Positions 39,501 to 50,189 of a stretch of DNA of 64,000 bases are shown here, piece by piece. A model generated the notes under the pieces. The model saw only the letters and a list, made by a program, of their open reading frames with translations. It did not search any database and was not told the DNA's origin. This stretch comes from Bartonella queenslandensis (GTDB lineage Bacteria; Pseudomonadota; Alphaproteobacteria; Rhizobiales; Rhizobiaceae), in NCBI RefSeq assembly GCF_018155095.1, contig NZ_NAAI01000005.1:62001-126000 (forward strand). The letters run 5' to 3'. Each line of letters opens with the position of its first letter. The first letter of the stretch is position 1. The position numbers and the translations under genes were made by a program.

Positions 39501-40038
39501 TGCCAAAAAACGTGTTCAGACTTGGAGTCATTTTGCCAATGCTGTTAAAGGGGGGGCAACGGCTGCACGGCTTGCTGGAACCGTTGTGGCAAAAAATGTG
39601 CGCAAAACAAAATCTGGTAAAAAAATGGGAGTTATTCATTTTTCTGATACAAGTGGACAATATGAGGCCGTTCTCTTTTCTGAAGCACTTTCGAATTACG
39701 AGGAAATGTTAGAACCTGGAAAATCTTTTATTATTACGGTGAGCGCAGAGAATCGCTCTGAAGGGATTAGCTTGCGAATTGAGACAATTCAGTCTTTGGA
39801 AAAGGAAGCATTACAGCAGCATAAAATGATGCGTCTTTTTATAAAAACAGTTGATATGCTTCCACAAATTGAACAAAATTTAAATCTTGGGGGAAATGGA
39901 GAGGTTGGCCTTATTTTGATACAAGAGGATGGCTTGCGAGAAGTTGAAATTGCGCTTCCAAAGAGATATAAGGTAAATTCACATGTCGCGAATGCTATGA
40001 AATTAATTCAGGGTGTTGTCGATGTCGAATTGAGTTAA
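36550..40038 (+). CDS. dnaE: DNA polymerase III alpha subunit
   Basis: DnaE is the polymerase subunit of the replicative holoenzyme. I place the start at GTG 36550 because AGGAA lies 9 bases upstream; GTG 36544 is too close to it and ATG 36571 lacks a site. That gives about 1162 residues. The N-terminal PHP domain opens FIHLRVHSAYSLLEGA. The polymerase core shows VGPGRGSGAGSLVAYAL and the metal-binding aspartates in MPDFDIDFCQERR, with ADYGFNKSHAAAYA further on. A helix-hairpin-helix region, an OB fold (TVVAKNVRKTKSGKKMG) and a C-terminal tail follow. This is the DnaE1 type, not PolC or the damage-linked DnaE2. Confidence 0.97.
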   Translation: MVKDKNKMQEYKNSLPRFIHLRVHSAYSLLEGALKIPQIIQQAISDRAPAVAITDTNNLFGALEFSQYCLSHGVQPIIGCQLTVDFCDENDHSRLVKGRNASDFCSIVLFAASETGYAHLVRLVSRAYLDKCDTDPPHIKVDWLSEHSEGIIALTGGKGGPINRSLSEEKKERAVECLIYLKKIFSDRLYVELQRHGSYDRRVEADLIELAYAHEIPLVATNEAFFLKREGYEAHDALMAVSEGQIVSNPDRKRVTPDHYLKSQDEMVALFSDLPEALENSVEIALRCHIATPLRKPILPRFIEQSSNSENTLEAEDSELLNQAKAGLKMRLETIGLAEGYTIADYEQRLDYEISVITRMQFSGYFLIVSDFIKWAKIHDIPVGPGRGSGAGSLVAYALTITDVDPLRFSLLFERFLNPDRVSMPDFDIDFCQERREEVIQYVQKKYGRDQVAQIITFGKLQARAVLRDVGRVLEIPYRQVDYLTKLIPATPGSQVELADAIKDEPKFEEEKKKDPAVGRTLDIALQLEGLYRHASTHAAGIVIGDRPLWELVPMYRDPRSDMPVTQFNMKYVEQAGLVKFDFLGLKTLTVLKMAVDFVDRKKIKIDLSNIPLNDEATYAMMARGETVGVFQVESSGMRKALIGMKPDRIEDIIALVALYRPGPMENIPTYNARKHGEEEIASIHPKIDHLIKETQGVIVYQEQVMQIAQVLSGYSLGEADLLRRAMGKKIHAEMQKQRTRFVNGAVAGGVDKEQADIIFDLLAKFADYGFNKSHAAAYAIVSYQTAYMKANYPVEFLAASMTHDMTNTDKLNDFRCEALRLGIEVIAPSIQTSHRVFEVGDNCIYYSLAAIKGVGETVVDHIVDCRGNKIFKDLEDFCARVDPRIVNKRAMESLVCAGAFDCFNIAREVLLANLGTLHARALRILDDNSSGQVDIFGMAGGLKEPLILSQTTPWLLSEKLYREFQAIGFYFSAHPLDEYQAILAKKRVQTWSHFANAVKGGATAARLAGTVVAKNVRKTKSGKKMGVIHFSDTSGQYEAVLFSEALSNYEEMLEPGKSFIITVSAENRSEGISLRIETIQSLEKEALQQHKMMRLFIKTVDMLPQIEQNLNLGGNGEVGLILIQEDGLREVEIALPKRYKVNSHVANAMKLIQGVVDVELS

Positions 40039-40228
40039 AACAAGACTTAAAGATAAGAGGCTATTGGAGGAGATTTTTGCTTTTGGAAAAGTTGAAAGTT
40101 GGGTTTTGAAAACCAGATAGGGATCGCGAAAGATCTTGCTTTTGTTTGAGTCAATTATGATGGGCTTTTCGTATCATAAAGTCAAAAAATCTCTTTCCTT
40201 GGTAATATTCAAAGTACTGGAAAGAATT

Positions 40229-41476
40229 TTATAGGCTTTTATCGCGATTTTTTATAGAATTCATCGCATCATACATATAAAGCCAATGGAGGCTTGACAT
40301 AATGCTCTCTGGTGTACGAACTTTCATCATGAGATTACGAGCGATTGCTATAGGCCCCGTTGCATGATAAGCTAATCTGTTGAAATTACCGCGTTTTTTT
40401 ACTGCTGCAATACGGGGAATGCGAGTTTTTTCATAAAGTGAAAGAGCTTGCGTTAATGAAAAATCTTTCAATGAAAGTGCTGCTGCTAATGTGGCTGCAT
40501 CTTCGATTGCCATCGCAGCTCCTTGTGCTGCAAAAGGTAAAGCTGCATGTGCACAATCACCAACGAATACTTGTCTCTCTAAGCCTAGAAAACGGTTTTG
40601 TTTCATGTGAAAGAGTGGCCAATATCTCCATTCATCAATATGATCAAAGATTTGTAAGATTTTTGAATTCCAACCCTTAAAAAGAGATTTGAGTTTTTCT
40701 TTATCTCCTTTATGGTCCCATCTTTCTTTCGAATTTTCTCCATGTGTAATAGCGACAAAATTTACAATTTTTTCTAACGGTTGAATGGGGTAGACAACAA
40801 GATGATTGTTTGGTCCCATCCAAGCTGTGATTGTCTTCATATCGTGCAATGAAGAATAAAAATTTTGAGGAAGATTCTCACATGCTGTTGTTGCACGCCA
40901 AGCAATAAAACCACTAAAATTTGCTTTTTCATGAAAAGGAGATTGTTGCCGTAACGTTGACCAAACGCCATCACATCCGATCAGGAGGGGCGTTGAATAA
41001 AGTTGTTCTGTTGCTGTATCTATTTTAATTGTTGTTATTTCAATGTTGGTTACCGATTGGGTAGAAGATACAATCATTTCTCCTGCTTGGTATTTAATCA
41101 GAGGATTTTCAATCACTGCATCATATAAAACTTTTTGTAAAGCCGCGCGGTGAATCGTTATATAAGGATTTTTCCAATATTTTTCTGTTAGATTGATAAG
41201 ATGAGTACGTAGACGTGTTTTTAAAGATATTCCATCTTTTAACTCAAGAAAATGTGGGATTGTCGCGACTTTAGTGAGTTTGTTAAGAAGGTCCCAGTGT
41301 GCGAGAATAGATGTTGCATTTGGAGTCAGTTGAATGCCAGCACCTATCGTTTCAAGTTGTTTACACTTTTCGATAATGGTGCTTGCAATTCCTTTATGAG
41401 CAAGCGCTAAAGCTGTGCTTAAACCAGCAATCCCTCCTCCAACGATGATGGGTGATTGCTCCACAAATGATTTCAT
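40229..41476 (-). CDS. FAD-dependent monooxygenase (salicylate-hydroxylase-like)
   Basis: Class A flavoprotein monooxygenases hydroxylate aromatic or similar substrates with NAD(P)H and O2. The 415 residues show the dinucleotide-binding GGGIAGLSTALALAHKG near the N-terminus, the middle DG motif in GCDGVWSTLR, and the GD motif in FVGDCAHAALPFAAQG. The family relation is clear, but substrate is not; salicylate, 6-hydroxynicotinate or ubiquinone-related roles cannot be separated by eye. It ends 190 bases from convergent dnaE. The CHCC zinc-finger gene lies 46 bases upstream on the same strand, so the two may be cotranscribed. Confidence 0.85.
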   Translation of the reverse strand: MKSFVEQSPIIVGGGIAGLSTALALAHKGIASTIIEKCKQLETIGAGIQLTPNATSILAHWDLLNKLTKVATIPHFLELKDGISLKTRLRTHLINLTEKYWKNPYITIHRAALQKVLYDAVIENPLIKYQAGEMIVSSTQSVTNIEITTIKIDTATEQLYSTPLLIGCDGVWSTLRQQSPFHEKANFSGFIAWRATTACENLPQNFYSSLHDMKTITAWMGPNNHLVVYPIQPLEKIVNFVAITHGENSKERWDHKGDKEKLKSLFKGWNSKILQIFDHIDEWRYWPLFHMKQNRFLGLERQVFVGDCAHAALPFAAQGAAMAIEDAATLAAALSLKDFSLTQALSLYEKTRIPRIAAVKKRGNFNRLAYHATGPIAIARNLMMKVRTPESIMSSLHWLYMYDAMNSIKNRDKSL

Positions 41477-41522
41477 ATTAAATAAGCAGAATTAAAAGAG
41501 TGATAGAAAGTCCGAAAACACA

Positions 41523-41771
41523 TTATAGTGGCTCATCTGGATGATATAAACATCCTGTTGGGTTTGTTTGATTGTATGAGAGTGAGGGAACATAACGGTA
41601 AAGAGTTGAGCAATAAGGGCAGATTTTCTCATTGGCTGCTCCCATGTCGATAAAGATATGAGGATGATCGAATGGTTGTGTAGCGCCTACGCACATAAAC
41701 TCTTTCACACCAATTTCGATTGTTTTATATCCAAGATCATTTTGAAAATGGGGAATATTATGATCAGCCAT
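41523..41771 (-). CDS. CHCC-type zinc-finger protein
   Basis: The 82-residue protein matches the zf-CHCC family, whose mitochondrial member is the complex I subunit NDUFS6. The spacing Cys27-x8-His36-x14-Cys51-x2-Cys54 is visible in CVGATQPFDHPHIF and KICPYCSTLYRY. In alphaproteobacteria such proteins are short and standalone; a link to respiratory complex I is plausible from the homology but not shown here. It lies just upstream of the monooxygenase gene on the same strand. Confidence 0.88.
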   Translation of the reverse strand: MADHNIPHFQNDLGYKTIEIGVKEFMCVGATQPFDHPHIFIDMGAANEKICPYCSTLYRYVPSLSYNQTNPTGCLYHPDEPL

Positions 41772-42096
41772 GGTATAAAAGCTCCGGAATAAATTATCTC
41801 ATCAGCTGTGATGAGGCTCTTCTATTTTGTAAGCGTGAGTTTGTAATAATACTTATAATAATGCAAGATGCTTTTTAAGACAAAGTGTTCTTCTTTTATG
41901 CTATATGAAATAATCATCATGTTTTTGGCATTTTGCAGATGGAATTTTTTTCTAAGTATTTTTAAATATTAAATAAAAATATGATAATAAAAATTAGATA
42001 TTGATGCATTATGAGGATGCTAACATATTATAGAATATTATGTGAAGTATTTCGTTAAGGGTTTTAGAAAGTATAAAAGAAGATTAATGAGAATAT
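41772..42096. other. Divergent region upstream of ppk
   Basis: This 325-base AT-rich gap should contain the promoters of the CHCC gene (minus) and ppk (plus). I see no operator-like repeat; in particular no clear pair of PHO-box direct repeats was recognised. Confidence 0.35.
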
Positions 42097-44280
42097 ATGG
42101 AACAGAGGGTGGCAGATAAAGTTTCTATATCGGATATCACGATGAAAAATCCGGCACGGTTTATTAATCGAGAGTTTTCATGGCTACAATTTAATAATCG
42201 TGTTTTGATGGAAGCGGCTAATTCGAAACATCCTTTATTAGAACGGCTACAATTTCTTTCGATTTCAGCAACAAATCTTGATGAGTTTTTTATGGTGCGT
42301 GTGGCTGGTCTTGCGGCCCAAATTCGTGCTCATGTTACAACGCGCAGTGCAGATGGGTATACTCCACAGGAACAACTTGATGTTGTGCTCGCTGAGATTT
42401 CACAGTTGCAGGCTCATCAACTACAGGAATTGAATGTTTTACGTAATGAATTAAAAAAGAATGATATTGAAATTATTTGTTCTGTTGAACTTTCAGAAAT
42501 TGAAAAATCATGGCTTGAAAAATATTTTCTTGATAAAATTTTCCCTGTTCTAAAACCTTTATCTGTTGATTCTACGCATTCTTTTCCCTTTATCCCTAAT
42601 TTAGGGCTTTCTCTCGCGCTGCAATTGTCTGAAGAGACGGGGCAACACATACCACGTATAGTGTTATTGCCCATTTCAATGCTTTCGAGGCGTTTTATTC
42701 TTCTTCCTCAAGAGGGGCATCATTTTCGTTTTATTGCGTCTGAAGATGTTATTTATCTTTTTATCAAATATCTATTTCCTCACGATGAGGTTAATGGAAT
42801 GGGTACATTTAGAGTGATTCGGGATAGCGATATTGAAGTAGAAGAAGAAGCTGATGATCTTGTTCATTTTTTTGAAAAAGCGCTTAAAAGGCGGCGGCGT
42901 GGGCAGGTTATTCGCGTTGAATTTGACGCAAAAATGCCAGAAAATTTGCGCCAATTTATAGCGAGTTGTCTTGCTGTTCCTGATAACTGTATTAATGTTC
43001 TTGATGGATTTTTGGCACTTAATATGGTATCAGAGATTGTTTCTATTCCCCGTGATGATCTCAAATTTATTCCTTATATCCCTCGTATTCCAGAATCTAT
43101 TCACAAACATAATGGGGATTGTTTTGCGGCTATTCGTGAAAATGATATCGTGATTCATCACCCTTATGAGACATTTGATGTTGTGGTCCAATTTTTACGT
43201 CAAGCTGCTTGCGATCCTGATGTTGTGGAAATCAAACAAACACTTTATCGTACATCAAATGATAGTCCAATTGTTCGTGCTTTAATTGAAGCTGCTAAAC
43301 GAGGAAAGTCTGTGACTGCTTTGGTCGAACTTAAAGCACGTTTTGATGAGGAAGCTAATATTCGCTGGGCACGGGATCTTGAATGTGCTGGGGTTCAAGT
43401 TATTTTTGGTTTTATTACCTTAAAAACACATGCTAAGATGTCTCTAGTTGTGAGACGTGAAGGAAAACATCTTTGTTCTTATGTTCATCTTGGAACAGGA
43501 AATTATCATCCCGTTAATGCTAAAACTTATACTGATCTTTCTTTTTTTTCCAAGAATGATGATATCGCTCGTGATGTTGTGTTATTGTTCAATTATATTG
43601 CGCAATATGAGCGTCCACATGAAACAATGAAGATTGCTTTTTCGCCCTTAACATTGCGTAGTCGTATCTTAGAGCATATCGAAGAGGAAATTGCTCATGC
43701 ACAACAAGGAAAGTTCGCTGCTATTTGGATCAAAGTGAACGCATTGGTTGATCCTGAAATTATTGATGCTTTATATCGTGCTAGCCAAACAGGGGTACAA
43801 ATTGATTTGGTTGTAAGGGGGATATGTTGTTTACGTCCTCGTATTCCAGGAGTTTCAGATAATATTCGTGTAAAATCAATCGTAGGGCGTTTTCTTGAAC
43901 ATAGTCGCATTTTTTGTTTTGGGAATGGTCAGGATTTGCCCAATGAAAATGCACTTGTTTACTTAGGCTCTGCTGATATGATGCCTCGTAATCTAGACTA
44001 CCGTATTGAAATATTGGTTCCAGTTTTTAATAAAATGGTGCGACAGAGGATTCTTTTACAAATTATGATCGCTAATCTCATTGATAATCAACAAAGCTTT
44101 GATATACTTAAAGATGGAACATCGAAACGTATCACACCGCAGATAGGTGAAAGTCCGTTTAATGCGCAGGAGTATTTTATGGCCAATACAGGTTTTGCGG
44201 GGAAAAATGAGTCTTTTGAATCTTCCATTTCGCGCTTGGTTGCGTTGCATCGGCAACAAGCTGAAATGCATAAAGACTGA
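42097..44280 (+). CDS. ppk: Polyphosphate kinase 1
   Basis: PPK1 reversibly moves the ATP gamma-phosphate onto inorganic polyphosphate. The 727-residue protein opens its N domain at [19 protein letters not shown]. Catalytic-region motifs are [17 protein letters not shown] with His445 (equivalent to the phosphorylated E. coli His435), HLGTGNYH, and [13 protein letters not shown] with His602 (E. coli His592). Length is typical. ATG 42097 has only a weak ribosome binding site; ATG 42142 is an alternative. ppx starts 6 bases after its stop, giving an operon that both makes and degrades polyphosphate. Confidence 0.97.
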   Translation: MEQRVADKVSISDITMKNPARFINREFSWLQFNNRVLMEAANSKHPLLERLQFLSISATNLDEFFMVRVAGLAAQIRAHVTTRSADGYTPQEQLDVVLAEISQLQAHQLQELNVLRNELKKNDIEIICSVELSEIEKSWLEKYFLDKIFPVLKPLSVDSTHSFPFIPNLGLSLALQLSEETGQHIPRIVLLPISMLSRRFILLPQEGHHFRFIASEDVIYLFIKYLFPHDEVNGMGTFRVIRDSDIEVEEEADDLVHFFEKALKRRRRGQVIRVEFDAKMPENLRQFIASCLAVPDNCINVLDGFLALNMVSEIVSIPRDDLKFIPYIPRIPESIHKHNGDCFAAIRENDIVIHHPYETFDVVVQFLRQAACDPDVVEIKQTLYRTSNDSPIVRALIEAAKRGKSVTALVELKARFDEEANIRWARDLECAGVQVIFGFITLKTHAKMSLVVRREGKHLCSYVHLGTGNYHPVNAKTYTDLSFFSKNDDIARDVVLLFNYIAQYERPHETMKIAFSPLTLRSRILEHIEEEIAHAQQGKFAAIWIKVNALVDPEIIDALYRASQTGVQIDLVVRGICCLRPRIPGVSDNIRVKSIVGRFLEHSRIFCFGNGQDLPNENALVYLGSADMMPRNLDYRIEILVPVFNKMVRQRILLQIMIANLIDNQQSFDILKDGTSKRITPQIGESPFNAQEYFMANTGFAGKNESFESSISRLVALHRQQAEMHKD

Positions 44281-44286
44281 AATCCA

Positions 44287-45804
44287 ATGACATATAGAGA
44301 TGCTCAAGGTCGGCTAAAAGGGCGGAAGCCTGTTGCTGTTATTGACATTGGATCGAATTCTGTTCGGTTGGTGATTTATGAGGGGCTTGTTCGCTCACCA
44401 ACAGTTTTGTTTAATGAAAAAATTCTTTGTGGTCTCGGTCATGGTGTGGCAAAAACGGGATTTTTAGAAGAAAAATCGATGAAAATGGCGTTGCAAACGT
44501 TGAAACGATTTCGTACGCTTTGTCGACAGATTGGAGCAGATGAGGTCTATACTTTAGCAACGGCAGCAGCACGAGATGCAAAAAATGGTGTAGAGTTTAT
44601 TCAAAGTGCTGAAGATACTTTACAAAATAAAATATATCTTCTTTCAGGAAGTGAAGAAGCTATGTATTCAGCCTATGGGGTTGTTTCTACTTTTTATCAA
44701 CCAAAGGGTATTTCTGGGGATCTTGGGGGTGGAAGTCTTGAATTGATTGATATTGATCATTCTGATGTCGGTGAAGGGATAACGCTTCCATTAGGTGGTT
44801 TGCGGCTGCAGTATATGTCAAATAATGATAATGCTATCGCTGCAAAAATTGTACATGAGCAATTTTATAAATCTTCTATTGCGCGTACGCGTAAAGGTAG
44901 AGCACGTGATTTTTATGCCGTAGGAGGAACATGGCGTAATTTGGCAAAACTCCATATGGCAATGAAACACTATAGACTTCCTGTTATGCATGGCTATGAA
45001 GTTGAAGCTGCTGAAATGGAGAGCTTTTTACACCTTGTAGCAAGCGGCAATATTGATAATATGAGAGGGATTGCGGCGGTTTCACAGAATCGTCGAAAAC
45101 TTCTATCGTATGGGGCAATTGTCCTTATTGAGCTCATTCAGTGTATGGAGTTTGAAAAGATCATTTTTTCTGGTGCTGGTGTTCGTGAAGGTTTTCTTTA
45201 TTCACGCTTGCCGCAGACGATTCGACTTTCAGACCCTCTCATTGCTGCGTGCACAGAAATGGCTATTTTACGGGCACGTTCACCAAAACAGGCAGAAGAA
45301 CTTATTGATTTTACGACGAATGCCTTTAAAGTTTTTGGAATTTCAGAAACTGAAAATGAATGCCGTTATCGTCAAGCGGCTTGTCTTCTTGCGGATATTG
45401 GTTGGCGTATACATCCAGATTATCGAGGCAATGAAGCAGCCAATCAGATAGCATTAGGATCTTATCCAGGAATTTCTCATGAGGGGCGCCTTTATGCCGC
45501 GCTGGCTGTTTTCTTTCGCAATACGAGTTTACTGGTTGATAAAGAATCTCTTCCCATTTTTCAATTAGCAACGCAAAATATAATTGAGAAAGCACGTATT
45601 CTTGGTGAAACGATGCGTATTGCTCATCTGTTTAGCGCTTCTGTTGCAGGAATTTTACCTCATTTATTTTGGCATAAAAAAGCAGATCATATTGTTTTGC
45701 AGATTCCAAAGAATTACGCTGGATTATTGGGAGAACGTCCGCTTGGACGATTAAAGAAGTTATCAAAATTAATCAAACAACCTCTTGCTTTTGAAATTTC
45801 TTGA
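44287..45804 (+). CDS. ppx: Exopolyphosphatase (Ppx/GppA family)
   Basis: Ppx removes terminal phosphates from polyphosphate; family members may also act on pppGpp. The 505-residue protein has the actin-like ATPase fold with phosphate-binding loops VIDIGSNSVRLVIYEG near residue 20 and GDLGGGSLELIDI near residue 140, then a helical HD-like C-terminal part (CRYRQAACLLADIGWRIHPDYRG). It starts 6 bases after ppk with no strong ribosome binding site of its own, suggesting translational coupling. It converges on rnd. Confidence 0.95.
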   Translation: MTYRDAQGRLKGRKPVAVIDIGSNSVRLVIYEGLVRSPTVLFNEKILCGLGHGVAKTGFLEEKSMKMALQTLKRFRTLCRQIGADEVYTLATAAARDAKNGVEFIQSAEDTLQNKIYLLSGSEEAMYSAYGVVSTFYQPKGISGDLGGGSLELIDIDHSDVGEGITLPLGGLRLQYMSNNDNAIAAKIVHEQFYKSSIARTRKGRARDFYAVGGTWRNLAKLHMAMKHYRLPVMHGYEVEAAEMESFLHLVASGNIDNMRGIAAVSQNRRKLLSYGAIVLIELIQCMEFEKIIFSGAGVREGFLYSRLPQTIRLSDPLIAACTEMAILRARSPKQAEELIDFTTNAFKVFGISETENECRYRQAACLLADIGWRIHPDYRGNEAANQIALGSYPGISHEGRLYAALAVFFRNTSLLVDKESLPIFQLATQNIIEKARILGETMRIAHLFSASVAGILPHLFWHKKADHIVLQIPKNYAGLLGERPLGRLKKLSKLIKQPLAFEIS

Positions 45805-46075
45805 TTTTTCCTTCTAATTTATTCGCATTTTATATCTTAAAAGGTTAGCTATTTTAGTTTCTAGGCTCGTTCATTTTTAATGATTGGATTGCAGTTTCGA
45901 TAAGGATTTTTTATATGATAGGATAATGTAAGACACTATCTTTTCATGTGTCTCTATCACGCTAGGCTACTATTTTTTATGAGGTACGCTTTTAATTTTG
46001 CATTCATTTTGACATAAAATAAAACCCTCTTTAGAAGATCTTATGGAAATCTCAGATATGTGGGGGAGAGATAAA

Positions 46076-47230
46076 TTAAAGCTGTTTTGTGCTTATTTTT
46101 CCATTGTTAAAGTAAAACCCTATCTGTCCCTTTAGCAGTTGTTCAGCTTTTTGACCAAATATTTCATAGCGCCAGCCATTCATAGCGGGAATATTTTTCT
46201 TTATTCCTCCATTGGCGATTTTTTCTAAATCATTAGATGTGGCAATAATTTTAGGGGCAATACTGTTTTCGTTTGCAACAAGTTTTAATAATACTCTGAG
46301 CAGATCGATAGCAGCGGATGTCGTATCGTTGAGTGGATTATGTTTAGGAATAGGGGGTAAAGTAGAAAGATCAACCTCTAAGCCTTCGTGGACCGCCTTG
46401 ATTAATGACGACGCAATTGAACATTTATCCCAATTCTTATGAAGGCTGCGTAACCGTTTTAACGCAGCTTCATCTTTTGGTTGTTGGGTTGCTATTTCTA
46501 TGAGACATTCATCTTTCATGATATGGCGACGTGGCATATTGTATTTTCGTGCTTCACGTTCACGCCAAGCTGCTATCTTTTGTAATACAGCAAGTTCACG
46601 CGGTTTTTTAACTTTTCCTTTTACTTTTTTCCATGCTTCATCTTCTGGTATATCATAGGTTTTAGGATTTAAGAGGATTGCGATTTCATCATCCATCCAA
46701 TGAGTCCGTTGATTTTTTTCTAACCTTTTTTTTAAGAGGAGGTAAACATCTCTTAAGTAGGTTACATCAGCAAGGGCGTAGAGCAGTTGTTTTTCAGAGA
46801 GGGGGCGACAACTCCAATCTGTAAAACGGGAGGATTTATCAAGATGATGCCCCGTACAGCGTTGTACAATTTGATCATAGGAGATCGAATCACCAAATCC
46901 ACAAATTGATCCTGCTATTTGTGTATCGAAGAGAGGGGAAGGAATAACGCTTCCAAGATAATAAATCGTTTCAATATCTTGGCGGGCAGAGTGAAAAACT
47001 TTGACAATTTTTTTATCGATCATAAGGTCAAAAAATGGTCGTAAATCAATATCTGGTGCTATGGGATCAATCAGAACTGTAACATCTGGTGAGGCAAGCT
47101 GGATTAAACAAAGTTGAGGCCAAAAAGTTGTTTCGCGGATAAATTCAGTATCGACTGTTACAAAATCAGAGGTACGTAGAGCGTTAAGTGCAATTTCAAG
47201 ATTTGCTGTTTGTGTAATAAGATTCATCAT
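46076..47230 (-). CDS. rnd: Ribonuclease D
   Basis: RNase D is a 3'-5' exoribonuclease that trims tRNA precursors. I start at ATG 47230 (384 residues, MMNLITQTANLEIAL); the frame is open 25 codons further, but that extension is Lys/Asn-rich and unlike the family. DEDD exonuclease residues appear in VTVDTEFIRETTFWP, VFHSARQDIETIYY and YALADVTYLRDVYLL. An HRDC-like domain follows (LAVLQKIAAWREREARKYNMPR). No good ribosome binding site is visible for either start. It is divergent from aspS, the usual arrangement in relatives. Confidence 0.95.
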   Translation of the reverse strand: MMNLITQTANLEIALNALRTSDFVTVDTEFIRETTFWPQLCLIQLASPDVTVLIDPIAPDIDLRPFFDLMIDKKIVKVFHSARQDIETIYYLGSVIPSPLFDTQIAGSICGFGDSISYDQIVQRCTGHHLDKSSRFTDWSCRPLSEKQLLYALADVTYLRDVYLLLKKRLEKNQRTHWMDDEIAILLNPKTYDIPEDEAWKKVKGKVKKPRELAVLQKIAAWREREARKYNMPRRHIMKDECLIEIATQQPKDEAALKRLRSLHKNWDKCSIASSLIKAVHEGLEVDLSTLPPIPKHNPLNDTTSAAIDLLRVLLKLVANENSIAPKIIATSNDLEKIANGGIKKNIPAMNGWRYEIFGQKAEQLLKGQIGFYFNNGKISTKQL

Positions 47231-47362
47231 TTTATTATAATTCGATAAATTAAGTTTGTCTTTTATTGATTTTATTTTCGCGTTTTTATTCTCATATCTT
47301 GACAAATGGTACTTAAAAAGCGTTTGTAGCGCATGTGAATATTATAATCAAAGGCAAAAAAC

Positions 47363-49156
47363 ATGCACCGTTATCGCAGTCATCATTGCGCGGCTCTTCG
47401 TAAATGTGATGTAGGAACACAAGTTCGTCTTTCGGGATGGGTTCATCGTATTCGTGATCATGGAGGAATTCTTTTTGTGGATTTGCGTGATCATTTTGGA
47501 ATTACACAAATTGTTGCGGATCCTGCTTCACCAGCTTTTAAAGTCATTGAAAAAGTGCGTTCTGAATGGGTTATTCGTGTGGATGGGGAAGTGCGTGCAC
47601 GTTCTGATGAGGTTATTAATGCAACGCTTCCAACAGGTGAGATTGAAATTTTTGCACAAGAGGTAGAAATTCTTTCAAAAGCTGAAGAGCTTCCTTTACC
47701 GGTTTTTGGTGAGCCTGATTATCCAGAAGATATTCGGTTAAAATATCGTTTTCTTGATTTGCGTCGGGAGACTATGCACAAAAATATCATGCGTCGGACT
47801 GAAATTATTGCAGCTATGAGACGCGCTATGCAAAGTAATGGTTTTACGGAATTTACAACGCCGCTTTTGACAGCATCATCGCCGGAAGGTGCGCGTGATT
47901 TTTTGGTTCCAAGTCGTGTTCATCAGGGAAAATTTTATGCGCTACCGCAAGCACCACAGCAATATAAACAGTTGTTGATGATGTCAGGTTTTGATCGTTA
48001 TTTTCAAATTGCGCCATGTTTTAGAGATGAAGATCCGCGGGCTGACCGTCTTCCTGGTGAATTTTATCAATTAGATGTTGAAATGAGTTTTGTTGAGCAG
48101 GAAGATGTTTTAGCAACTATGGAACCCATTATGCGTTCTATTTTTGAAGAATTTGCCGATGGAAAAACTGTGACACAAAACTTTCCTCGCATTTCTTATG
48201 ATGAAGCAATGCGGAAATACGGTTCTGATAAACCTGATCTGCGTAATCCGATCATTATGGAAGATGTTTCTCAGCATTTTTATAATTCTGGTTTCAAAGT
48301 TTTTGCTCAGATTTTAGCAAATGATGAGAATGCACAAGTGTGGGCTATTCCGGCTAAAACGGGTGGAAGTCGTGCTTTTTGTGATCGTATGAATACATGG
48401 GCGCAAGGTGAGGGACAACCAGGGCTCGGTTATATTTTCTGGCGTAAGGAAGAAGGAAAATTTGAAGGAGCAGGGCCTATCGCCAAAAATATTGGTGAGC
48501 AGCGAACTGAAGCGATTCGTATACAACTCGGTCTTGAAAGTGGTGATGCTTGTTTTTTTGTGGCTGGGGATCCGAAAAAATTCGCATCTTTTGCTGGAGC
48601 AGCGCGCAAACGCGTAGGAGAAGAATTAAATCTTGTCGATAGAGAGAGTTTCTCTTTAGCGTGGATTATTGATTTTCCATTTTTTGAATGGAATGAAGAT
48701 GAGAAAAAGATTGATTTTGCTCATAATCCTTTTTCTATGCCTCAAGGGGGAGAAAATGCTCTTGAGTGTCAAGATCCTCTTACGCTTAAAGCTTTTCAAT
48801 ACGATCTTGTTTGTAATGGTTATGAGATTGCATCCGGTGGAATTCGTAATCACTTACCAGAGATGATGCTGAAAGTTTTTGAACTGGTAGGACTTTCTAA
48901 GGAAGTTGTAAAAGATCGTTTTGGTGGTCTTTATCGTGCATTCCATTATGGGGCGCCACCTCATGGTGGCATGGCTGCAGGAATTGACCGCATCATTATG
49001 CTGTTGCAAGGTGTTAAAAATTTACGTGAAGTTGCTTTATTTCCTATGAATCAACAGGCACTTGATCTTTTGATGAGTGCTCCGTCTGATGTTTCTTCTA
49101 CACAATTACGTGATTTAGGAATCCGCATGATTCCTGCTCACAAAAATAGTTCATAA
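47363..49156 (+). CDS. aspS: Aspartyl-tRNA synthetase
   Basis: AspRS charges tRNA-Asp. The 597-residue bacterial-type enzyme has an N-terminal OB anticodon-binding domain ([20 protein letters not shown]), class II motif 1 and 2 segments ([35 protein letters not shown]), a central GAD insertion domain, and motif 3 ([14 protein letters not shown]). Related alphaproteobacteria use a non-discriminating AspRS with GatCAB to form Asn-tRNA; whether that applies here cannot be read from the window. AAAGG precedes the ATG. Confidence 0.97.
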   Translation: MHRYRSHHCAALRKCDVGTQVRLSGWVHRIRDHGGILFVDLRDHFGITQIVADPASPAFKVIEKVRSEWVIRVDGEVRARSDEVINATLPTGEIEIFAQEVEILSKAEELPLPVFGEPDYPEDIRLKYRFLDLRRETMHKNIMRRTEIIAAMRRAMQSNGFTEFTTPLLTASSPEGARDFLVPSRVHQGKFYALPQAPQQYKQLLMMSGFDRYFQIAPCFRDEDPRADRLPGEFYQLDVEMSFVEQEDVLATMEPIMRSIFEEFADGKTVTQNFPRISYDEAMRKYGSDKPDLRNPIIMEDVSQHFYNSGFKVFAQILANDENAQVWAIPAKTGGSRAFCDRMNTWAQGEGQPGLGYIFWRKEEGKFEGAGPIAKNIGEQRTEAIRIQLGLESGDACFFVAGDPKKFASFAGAARKRVGEELNLVDRESFSLAWIIDFPFFEWNEDEKKIDFAHNPFSMPQGGENALECQDPLTLKAFQYDLVCNGYEIASGGIRNHLPEMMLKVFELVGLSKEVVKDRFGGLYRAFHYGAPPHGGMAAGIDRIIMLLQGVKNLREVALFPMNQQALDLLMSAPSDVSSTQLRDLGIRMIPAHKNSS

Positions 49157-50189
49157 TGTTGATTTATGGATTTGTACCGTCCTTTCTCCGGAGTGTGAAT
49201 TTTTGATGCCTTTCAAGGGCATATGTGTTGTGTATGGATTTAGAGAGGCAAAAAAAATACTATCGTTGTTAATCCTTCAAAAGGGATTGTTTCTAAAGAA
49301 ATATCTCTCAATGCAGTCAATCTCGTTTTACGATGCTGGCTGCTGGCGAAGGATATAACTCAAAACCTCATGAGTGGTATAAAAACCGTTCTCCATAAAG
49401 GATAAGCTGTTATTCTACCTTCTAGTATGCAAATGGTTTCAGTATTTTTATTTCTTGCTTGGGTATTTGCTCTTTTCTTTCTAATAAGCAGGGAAATGAT
49501 TATGATTGATTTATTATGAATAAATTGGAAATAAGAAAACTTTATAATACCCAGCAGTTTCATTTAAATTATAATTAATTATCTTTATATATCAATATAT
49601 TATATTATTTATATTTTTTGAAGTTTTTACAATGTTGTAAAAGATAATTGTCTCTCTTCATGTTTATGAGAATAATGCATTTTTATATCTTATGGATTGA
49701 AACTTTGGGGAAGTGTATAAGCTTTGAACATTTTTTAGTTTTTTATAGAAAAACTGGATGTCCTTGCTATAAAATCTTTCTTTGTGATCAAGATGCTGTT
49801 TGAACAGTGCTTTTGTCGTTTCCAAAAGGATGCAATAGTTCTTTGTGAGCCATTAAATTATATCGTTGAATTTGGCAAAGCTTTCAATAAGCTTTTTGTT
49901 TAGAATAATTTATATTCAAATCAGTTTATTTTGTTTTTTTACCTCTTAAAGAGGACCTTGAAAGAAGTTTTCTATAATGTATTAAATATTTTCATATATT
50001 GTTTAGAACAAGAGGGGAGAGCATGTATAAATTTTTTCAAATTGATATAATTTTCTGTTCATGTTCTAATTACGGCATTTATTTTTATGTTGTTGACTTT
50101 TAATAAAAAAGTTTACTCATAAAAATTTGCATTAAATAAATCTTACACAATAGTTTCTTACTTATTGTGGGAATTTTTGTTCTAATATT
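49157..50189. other. Gene-free spacer between aspS and parC
   Basis: A 1.0 kb AT-rich stretch with no frame I can support. The first 250 bases (about 49220-49430) are less AT-rich and read like decayed coding sequence, but I cannot assign it. The last 150 bases should contain the parC promoter. Confidence 0.45.
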
